Below, piece by piece: positions 7,914 to 13,972 of a stretch of DNA of 16,725 nucleotides. The first letter of the stretch is position 1. Every line of letters starts with the position of its first letter. The DNA is taken from contig DATBDZ010000458.1 of the NCBI GenBank assembly GCA_036276235.1, forward strand, positions 1-16,725. Reading direction: 5' to 3'. The stretch is from JANWHF01 sp036276235 (GTDB lineage Bacteria > Planctomycetota > Phycisphaerae > Tepidisphaerales > Tepidisphaeraceae). The position numbers and the translations under genes were made by a program. The notes under the pieces were generated by a model. The model was not told where the DNA came from and did no database searches. It saw only the letters and a list, made by a program, of their open reading frames with translations.

Positions 7914-7978
7914 CTCACGCAGAGGCGCAGAGGCGCAGAGCAGAATTTGAACTTTGCGCCTTCGCGTCTTCGCGTGAG
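7914..7978. repeat. Long-arm hairpin 4 (AGAGGCGC words)
   Basis: The arm at 7914-7939 pairs with 7953-7978 over 26 positions with about six mismatches, around a 13-base loop. The left arm is a tandem of GCAGAGGC and the right arm a tandem of CTTCGCG. It is the last long hairpin before the macroglobulin leader. Confidence 0.65.
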
Positions 7979-8115
7979 ATTCTCGATGCGCTCGAACAGC
8001 GCCACAGGCGCCAAAAGCATCTGCAAGTCGGTAAGCGCACGGCACAAAAGGGCTTACGATTTTTCATCGCAACATTTCGACACCAAACACATGAAAAGCG
8101 TAAAAGGACAACATC

Positions 8116-8148
8116 ATGGCTCTGGCAACTGCTCGATCGGGACTGTAA
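8116..8148 (+). CDS. Possible leader peptide ORF (10 codons)
   Basis: ATG at 8116 opens a 10-codon frame, MALATARSGL, ended by TAA at 8146-8148. AAAAGGA lies 7 bases before the ATG, which is a credible ribosome binding site. The stop lies 42 bases before the macroglobulin ATG and just before the small hairpin at 8152-8170. The arrangement of short ORF, hairpin and gene recalls translational leaders. The peptide has no run of a regulatory amino acid, so this may be chance. Confidence 0.3.
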   Translation: MALATARSGL

Positions 8149-8151
8149 GCT

Positions 8152-8170
8152 GCGGCGGTTCGGTCGCCGC
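8152..8170 (+). promoter_or_regulatory. Small leader hairpin before the macroglobulin gene
   Basis: GCGGCG (8152-8157) pairs with CGCCGC (8165-8170) around the loop GTTCGGT. It ends 8 bases before the Shine-Dalgarno sequence. No T-run follows, so any effect would be on translation or mRNA stability. The support is structural only. Confidence 0.35.
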
Positions 8171-8178
8171 CTACTCAT

Positions 8179-8185
8179 GGAGGAG
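8179..8185 (+). promoter_or_regulatory. Strong ribosome binding site for the macroglobulin gene
   Basis: GGAGGAG ends 5 bases before the ATG at 8191. This near-consensus site decides the start, which also places the membrane anchor at the expected N-terminal position. Confidence 0.8.
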
Positions 8186-8190
8186 TAGTC

Positions 8191-11100
8191 ATGTCTGCAA
8201 ACGCCCCCGCGTCGTCGGCTGGAAGCCGGCGGTTTTGGATCGCCCTTTTCATTTTTGCTGTCGCCAATCTTGCCGCCTGGGTGGGCTTTGCGCGGTGGCA
8301 GCAGCAGCGAAACCGCCTGCTGGCGGTCGAGCAGTTTTGGCCGGGAGAGGCGGCTCAGGTCGACGGAAGGGCGGTTCTCACCTGGATGTTCAACCTGGAT
8401 GTGGAAGCGCCGCCGGCCGGCGCGGCTCCGCCGATTCGCGTCGCGCCGGCGATCGCCGGGAGCTGGAAATGGACGGATCGGCGGACGCTGATTTTTATGC
8501 CGGATGCGGCACTCCCGCCGGCGACGGCATTTGTCGCGACGATGCCGGCGGATGCGCTTCATACGCCGCAGGGTCTGCGCCTGGCGCGGGCGCGGAGCTT
8601 CGCGTTTCATACGCAGCCGCAATCGGTTGTCGCGATTCGGCAGGCCGGAGTGGATGAAAATAATCGCGTCATTCTTGAGCTGCAATTCAGCGACGCTGCT
8701 CAGCCGGACGATGTGGAGCGGCACCTGGCGCTGCTCGGGCCGCACAAGGAGCCGATCAAATTTCATCCGCACGGAAACGCCGCCGGCGCGACAATCCGCG
8801 TCATGACCGATTCGGTTGCACCGATACTGAGCCATCCAGAGGCGGCATACATCGACGTGACGATCCGCCACGGTTTGGGAGCCGGCAGCGGGCCGCTTTC
8901 GCTGACACAGGATGTCACGCAGCGCATCCAGATCGGCTCCGACGTCATCGCGACCGGTGCGGAGGCATACAGCCCCGGCAAGGGCGATCCGACAATTCAG
9001 TTGACATTTAATAACGAAGTGGATTTGCCGGCGCTCAAGGAGATCCTGAGCATCGAGCCGGCGATCCCGTTCTCGCTCAGCTCCGCCTACAACGGCGTCA
9101 CGCTTCATGGGAACTTTGAGCCGGGAACGCGATACGTGCTCAAGGTTGCAAAGCCGCCGACGTATTCGACAGCCAAGCGCATTCCGCGGCCGACGACGCT
9201 GGGTGTGCTCGTGCCGGATCGTACGCCCGCGATTTGGTTTGAGCATCCTGAGGGATATCTCTCGTCTGCCGGCAATAAACTGCTGCTGGCGCACGCGGTG
9301 AATTACACGGATGTGCGGATCAATGTTTCGCGCGTGTATGACAGCAACCTTGTCGCGTGGCGAAATGCGGTGGATCGGCAGCGCTGGACGGAGACGCAGT
9401 CATTCGGACGGCCGATCGCCAGCCGCGATGTTCATCTGTCGGCGGTGAAGAATCAGCCGCAGGAGCTGCGGATTGCGCTCAATGAACTGCTGGCGAAGGA
9501 TTCACTCGATGGCGTTTATCAAGTGACGATCATGGCGACACGCCCGGGAACGGTCAGCCCGCGGCATCGGCTGCATCATGAAGATGAACCGGACGAAAGC
9601 TTTGATGCGAGCGCGACGACTCTGGTGACGCTTTCGGATATCGGTCTGACGGCAAAATCCGGCCGCGAGGGCGTGCTGGTTTGGGCGGCGTCGCTGCGGA
9701 GCGGCAAGCCGCTGCCGGCGGCGCGCGTGCGATTGTTTTCCAACAAGAATCAGCCGCTCGGCGAAGCGACGACCGACGCGGATGGGCTGGCGCGAATTTC
9801 CGAGGTTCATCCCGCGCCGGGCGAGAAGCCGCAGGTGCTCATTGCGGATTTTCAAAGCGAGAGTTCAGGTGATCAAGCGACAGAAGACCACTCCGCGTCG
9901 CATGGGCTTACCTGGCTCGATCTGAAATCCAGCGAGCTTGCGACCGGCGATCTGCAAATCGGTGGCCGCCCGTATTTACGCGAGGGATTTGAAGCGTTCG
10001 TCTATACCGATCGCGGCGTTTATCGGCCGGGCGAAACCGTGCATCTGCGCGCGATTATTCGCGGGCAGGATCAAACGACGCCGCCGGAATTTCCGGTGCG
10101 CTGGCAGCTTCGGCGGCCGGATTTGCGCGACTGGAAATCAGAGATGCGGCAGATCGACGCCGACGGCGCGGCATCAATGGATTTGCAACTCCCCGAAGAC
10201 CTGCCCACCGGCCGCTGGACCGCCGACATCGGCCTGCCAAGCTCGCAAAACGAGAGTGCGAAGGCATTCGGTTCGGCGACGTTTCTCGTCGAAGAATTCA
10301 TGCCGCAACGGATGAAGGTGAGCGCGAGCTTCGGAGCGATCGCGGAGAACCAGCGGATTGATGCTTCGAAAGATGCCTTGCCGATTGACGTGCAGGCGGA
10401 CTATCTCTTCGGCCGACCCGCGGAAGGACGCCATGCGACTGTCATCGCACGGATTGATCCGGCCACTTTCGCGCCTTCCGCATTTAAGGGCTGGACATTT
10501 GGCGACAGCGCCGATGCGGCCGGCCCGCTGGGGCGGCAGGTGCCGCTGGGCAAGCGAAAGGAATTAGACGGCGCGGATTTGGATGCGAAAGGCCATGCGC
10601 ATTGGGACTTGGATCTGGATGATCTGATCGAGAATGGCCCGGCAACCGGCGATGCGCCAAAGCCGACCGCGCGCCGCTCGCGGAAGGATGCTGGTTCGGC
10701 AAACGCCCAGACTTCCGAATCGCATCAAGATTTCGTCGGCCCATGGACACTGACCGTCAACGCGTCGGTCCTCGAAACCGGCGGCCGCGCGGTGACGGCG
10801 ATGCGCCAGGCGCAGGTCGATCGCGCGCCGTATTACGTGGGCTTGCGGCTCGGCGCGGCGTCGCCGCAGCCTGGGATTGCCAGCGGCTATGAATTGAAGC
10901 TCATCACGCCCGCCGGCGCAATCTCGCAAAATGATTTGCTGATCGAAGCGCGGCTGTATCGGGAATCATGGAATACGTCATACGTCTATGAAGAAAAGCA
11001 TTATCGATATCAATCGACGCGCGTGCTTGAGGCGGTGGATGCCGAGCCGCGGCACATCGCCATCCACGCTGGCGCGGGCGAAGGCAGCTTTACGCTCCCC

Positions 11101-13971
11101 TCGTCCGGATCGTTTGTTCTGGTTTTGCGCGATCCGGCAACGGGCGGCATGACCAGCCATCGCATTTCCGCATATTTCGGCTCGTGGGAAGACAACATCA
11201 GCCGCGAGAATCCGGAGCATCTGCAAGTAATCTTGCAGCATCCGGGTCAGCAATCGGAAGCTGGCAACGATGCATCGTTGCGATTCGAAATCGGCAAACC
11301 TGCCGAGGTTGTCGTGCTCAGCCCGTTTGCGGGACAGCTTCTGCTCGCGATCGAGACGGACGGCGTCGTCAGCACCAAAGTGCTGGAGATGACTGATTCG
11401 CAGATCGTCGTGCCGATCGACGTGACCGAAGCGTGCCGCCCCAATGCGTATGTGACGGCGACTGTCATTCGCGGCGTCAATCCAAACGAAAAATGGCGGG
11501 CCCATCGCGCCTTTGGCACGGCCCGGTTGACGGTGGAGGAAAATGATCGCCGACTGGAAGTGCAACTGGCGGCTCCGAAGGAGATTCGCCCCAGCTCATC
11601 GCTGCATGTCGATCTGCGCGTCGCGGATAATTCGGGCGCGCCGGTGGCGAATGCGGCGGTGACGCTTGCCGCGGTGGATGAAGGAATCTGTGCGCTAACG
11701 CGATTTGCGACGCCCGATCCGCTCGCCTTTTTCACCGCCACCCGCGCGCTGCAGGTGCGCTGGGCCGATTTGTACGGCGAGCTGATGCCCGAGGCCCAGG
11801 GCCCGCTACGCCAGAGCGATATCGGCGGCGATGAATCGGCGGCAATGAGCCATCGCTCGCCCGTCTCCGCCAAGCGCGTGCGGCCGGTCGCGCTGGTGAG
11901 CGGCGTGCTGCATACGGATGCCCAAGGAGTTGCGCATGCCGACTTCACGGTCCCACAGTTCACCGGACAACTGCGATTGATGGCGGTGGCATCGGCCGAC
12001 AAGCGGTTTGGGTCGGCGGAGGATTCCGTTTTTGTCCGCTCGCCGATTTTGGTGCAAAGCAGTTGGCCGCGCTTTGCGGCTCCGGGCGATCGATTTTCGG
12101 TGCCGCTGGTTGTCTTCAATAATCAGGCGAAGGCGGGCAACGCCAGCATCACCATTGAATTGAACGATGGGCCGTTGAAATTTGCCGCCGCCACGGAGCG
12201 AAGCCTGACGTTGTCACCGCTTAGTATGCGAGCGAATGGCCAGGCGGAAACATCGTTCAACATCGTCGCCGACCAGCGCATCGGCGTCGCGCATGCGCGG
12301 CTGATCGCGCGGCTCGATGACGAAACTTACGAAGAATCGATCGAGCTTCCCATTCGTCCCGCCAGCCCTGCGATCGCACTGGGCGGATATGCGATCGCCA
12401 AGCCCGGCGCGCCGGCTGTGCTGCAATCGCCGCAGCAGATGGTCGAGGGGACGGGGCATTTTGAATTGCGCATTTCGCCCAAGCCACAGCTTCAAGTGCC
12501 CACAGGTTTGGATTATCTGGATCGCTATCCGTACGGCTGTCTGGAGCAAACGACCAGCACGCTTTTCCCGCTGGTTTACCTGCCGGATATCGGAAAGGAC
12601 CTTGCGCCGGGGATGTTCGATCATGATCGCGTTGCCGACAAAATACGTGTCGGTATTTTGCGATTGATCAGCATGCAAACCGCCGACGGCGGCCTCGCGA
12701 TGTGGCCGGGCGGTTCGCAGTCGTGGCCGTGGGGAAGTATCTACGCGGCTCATTTCCTGCTCGAAGCAAAGGCGGCGGGGTTTGAGGTTCCTGAAGAATT
12801 TACGCAGCAGATGCTTGGGTATGTGCGTGCGATTTTGAGTCGTCCGCAGGAAACGGAGGATGTGCTGGAGACGCAGGCGTATGCCGCGTATGTGCTGGCG
12901 CAAGCGGGCAAGCCGCAGCGCGCGGTGATGCAGCATCTGGGTGAGCGGTTTGGCGCGTTGCCCTCCAATCCAGGGCGATTTCATCTTGCGATGGCGTGGC
13001 TCGCTTCGGGCCGCAAGGATTTGGCCGACGGCTTGATTCCGAAAGCGATCCCGCAGCCGCGCCCCACGCGCGAACTTGCGGGCGCGCTGGCTTCGCCGAT
13101 CCGCGATCGCGCGCTGTACATCTCGACGTTGCTGGCGGCGCAGCCGCAGAATCCGGCGATCCCTGATCTCGTGCAACGCCTGGCGCGCGACGGCGCGGAT
13201 CATCAATGGCGCAGCACGCAGGATGTCTCCTTCGCGCTGATGGCCATCGGCCGCTATCTGCGGCAAAGCGGATCGAGCGCCGCCTGCGATAAAGTCGAGT
13301 TGCTGGCCAATGCAAAGTTAATGGCGACAGCTGACGGCGCAACGCCGCTGCTTTGGACAGCGCCGCCGGATCTACTTCACGGCCCGCTCTCCGTCGAAGC
13401 CGTTGCCACGGGCGCACCCGACAGCGCGGCTCACATTTCCTGGCTGCAATGGGGCGTGCCAATGCAGCCGCCGGCTCCGAGCGATCAGGGGATCGAGATT
13501 CGTCGCCGATATCTGAACGAGCGCGGCGAGCCGCTCAATCTCGCCGCCGTGCGCAGCGGTGATCTTGTGCAGATCGAAATCGCGCTGCGCGCGGGCGAGG
13601 CGCTGTCAAACATCGTCATTGATGATCTGCTCCCCGCCGGCCTGGAGATCGAGAACCCGCGGCTGGAAAACCATTCGGCCGGCATGGTGAAGCGCGATGA
13701 AACGCCGCACGATCCGAACAACCTGGACTTCCGTCCCGCGCGCATCGACATGCGGGATGATCGCCTGATCCTCGTCGGCGATATCCACGAGGCGGGCCGC
13801 GCGGTTTACACCTACACCGCGAGAGCCGTCGCGCCGGGGCGGTTCGTGGTGCCGCCGATTCAGGCGCAGTGCATGTATGATCTGGCGATTTCGAGCGTGT
13901 CGGGTGGCGGGATGATGAATGTGATTTCGCCGGGGGCACCGATCGTCGCCGGCGCGGAAGCGGGGGAGTGA
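8191..13971 (+). CDS. yfhM: Bacterial alpha-2-macroglobulin family protein, thioester type, membrane-anchored
   Basis: This 1926-residue protein is somewhat longer than E. coli YfhM (about 1650). Bacterial macroglobulins sit in the periplasm and trap attacking proteases: bait cleavage exposes a thioester that binds the enzyme covalently. The thioester motif GCLEQ is intact at 1449-1453, inside the family context YPYGCLEQTTS. Other family signatures are TDRGVYRPGETV near 606-617, AAVDEGICALT at about 1160-1170 followed by PDPLAFF, and the segment SGVLHTDAQGVAHADFTVPQF. Residues 15-34 are one hydrophobic helix after two arginines. There is no lipobox cysteine, so anchoring in the inner membrane by an uncleaved signal-anchor is likelier than the lipoprotein form of E. 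coli. A hydrophilic stretch at about 822-848 (TARRSRKDAGSANAQTSES) looks like a flexible insertion. The PBP1C gene starts one base after the stop, so the two are probably co-translated. The family call is secure. The symbol is by analogy. Confidence 0.95.
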   Translation: MSANAPASSAGSRRFWIALFIFAVANLAAWVGFARWQQQRNRLLAVEQFWPGEAAQVDGRAVLTWMFNLDVEAPPAGAAPPIRVAPAIAGSWKWTDRRTLIFMPDAALPPATAFVATMPADALHTPQGLRLARARSFAFHTQPQSVVAIRQAGVDENNRVILELQFSDAAQPDDVERHLALLGPHKEPIKFHPHGNAAGATIRVMTDSVAPILSHPEAAYIDVTIRHGLGAGSGPLSLTQDVTQRIQIGSDVIATGAEAYSPGKGDPTIQLTFNNEVDLPALKEILSIEPAIPFSLSSAYNGVTLHGNFEPGTRYVLKVAKPPTYSTAKRIPRPTTLGVLVPDRTPAIWFEHPEGYLSSAGNKLLLAHAVNYTDVRINVSRVYDSNLVAWRNAVDRQRWTETQSFGRPIASRDVHLSAVKNQPQELRIALNELLAKDSLDGVYQVTIMATRPGTVSPRHRLHHEDEPDESFDASATTLVTLSDIGLTAKSGREGVLVWAASLRSGKPLPAARVRLFSNKNQPLGEATTDADGLARISEVHPAPGEKPQVLIADFQSESSGDQATEDHSASHGLTWLDLKSSELATGDLQIGGRPYLREGFEAFVYTDRGVYRPGETVHLRAIIRGQDQTTPPEFPVRWQLRRPDLRDWKSEMRQIDADGAASMDLQLPEDLPTGRWTADIGLPSSQNESAKAFGSATFLVEEFMPQRMKVSASFGAIAENQRIDASKDALPIDVQADYLFGRPAEGRHATVIARIDPATFAPSAFKGWTFGDSADAAGPLGRQVPLGKRKELDGADLDAKGHAHWDLDLDDLIENGPATGDAPKPTARRSRKDAGSANAQTSESHQDFVGPWTLTVNASVLETGGRAVTAMRQAQVDRAPYYVGLRLGAASPQPGIASGYELKLITPAGAISQNDLLIEARLYRESWNTSYVYEEKHYRYQSTRVLEAVDAEPRHIAIHAGAGEGSFTLPSSGSFVLVLRDPATGGMTSHRISAYFGSWEDNISRENPEHLQVILQHPGQQSEAGNDASLRFEIGKPAEVVVLSPFAGQLLLAIETDGVVSTKVLEMTDSQIVVPIDVTEACRPNAYVTATVIRGVNPNEKWRAHRAFGTARLTVEENDRRLEVQLAAPKEIRPSSSLHVDLRVADNSGAPVANAAVTLAAVDEGICALTRFATPDPLAFFTATRALQVRWADLYGELMPEAQGPLRQSDIGGDESAAMSHRSPVSAKRVRPVALVSGVLHTDAQGVAHADFTVPQFTGQLRLMAVASADKRFGSAEDSVFVRSPILVQSSWPRFAAPGDRFSVPLVVFNNQAKAGNASITIELNDGPLKFAAATERSLTLSPLSMRANGQAETSFNIVADQRIGVAHARLIARLDDETYEESIELPIRPASPAIALGGYAIAKPGAPAVLQSPQQMVEGTGHFELRISPKPQLQVPTGLDYLDRYPYGCLEQTTSTLFPLVYLPDIGKDLAPGMFDHDRVADKIRVGILRLISMQTADGGLAMWPGGSQSWPWGSIYAAHFLLEAKAAGFEVPEEFTQQMLGYVRAILSRPQETEDVLETQAYAAYVLAQAGKPQRAVMQHLGERFGALPSNPGRFHLAMAWLASGRKDLADGLIPKAIPQPRPTRELAGALASPIRDRALYISTLLAAQPQNPAIPDLVQRLARDGADHQWRSTQDVSFALMAIGRYLRQSGSSAACDKVELLANAKLMATADGATPLLWTAPPDLLHGPLSVEAVATGAPDSAAHISWLQWGVPMQPPAPSDQGIEIRRRYLNERGEPLNLAAVRSGDLVQIEIALRAGEALSNIVIDDLLPAGLEIENPRLENHSAGMVKRDETPHDPNNLDFRPARIDMRDDRLILVGDIHEAGRAVYTYTARAVAPGRFVVPPIQAQCMYDLAISSVSGGGMMNVISPGAPIVAGAEAGE

Positions 13972-13972
13972 G

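Larger units (their letters stand above)
6629..8190. other. Intergenic tract dense in inverted and tandem repeats
   Basis: About 1.5 kb lies between the divergent NACHT gene and the macroglobulin gene. It holds no long gene on either strand; open frames here are read-outs of repeats. From left to right come a hairpin at 6839-6895, an AT-rich stretch at about 6930-7150 with a 10-bp inverted repeat, short tandem words at 7178-7227 and 7287-7320, a 16-bp palindrome at 7325-7340, four long-arm hairpins between 7370 and 7978, and then the macroglobulin leader. Promoters for both flanking genes should lie here, but I cannot place either with confidence. Confidence 0.6.

Noticed and set aside
8031..8062. 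Intrinsic terminator (GTAAGC/GCTTAC followed by a short T-run)
   Set aside because: The stem is only 6 bp with a 15-base loop, the T-run is short, and no gene ends upstream on the plus strand.
7764..8657. 297-codon plus-strand frame overlapping the macroglobulin start
   Set aside because: It begins in repeat DNA, crosses into the macroglobulin gene in another frame, and becomes glycine-, alanine- and arginine-rich with no domain. The frame at 8191 has the strong ribosome binding site and the family motifs.
7915..9294. 459-codon open frame on the minus strand
   Set aside because: It runs antisense through the leader region and the 5' part of the macroglobulin gene. The peptide is arginine-rich with no domain, as expected for a shadow frame of GC-rich coding DNA.
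12214..13266. 350-codon open frame on the minus strand
   Set aside because: It is antisense to the macroglobulin gene around the GCLEQ region, arginine-rich and without a recognisable motif.
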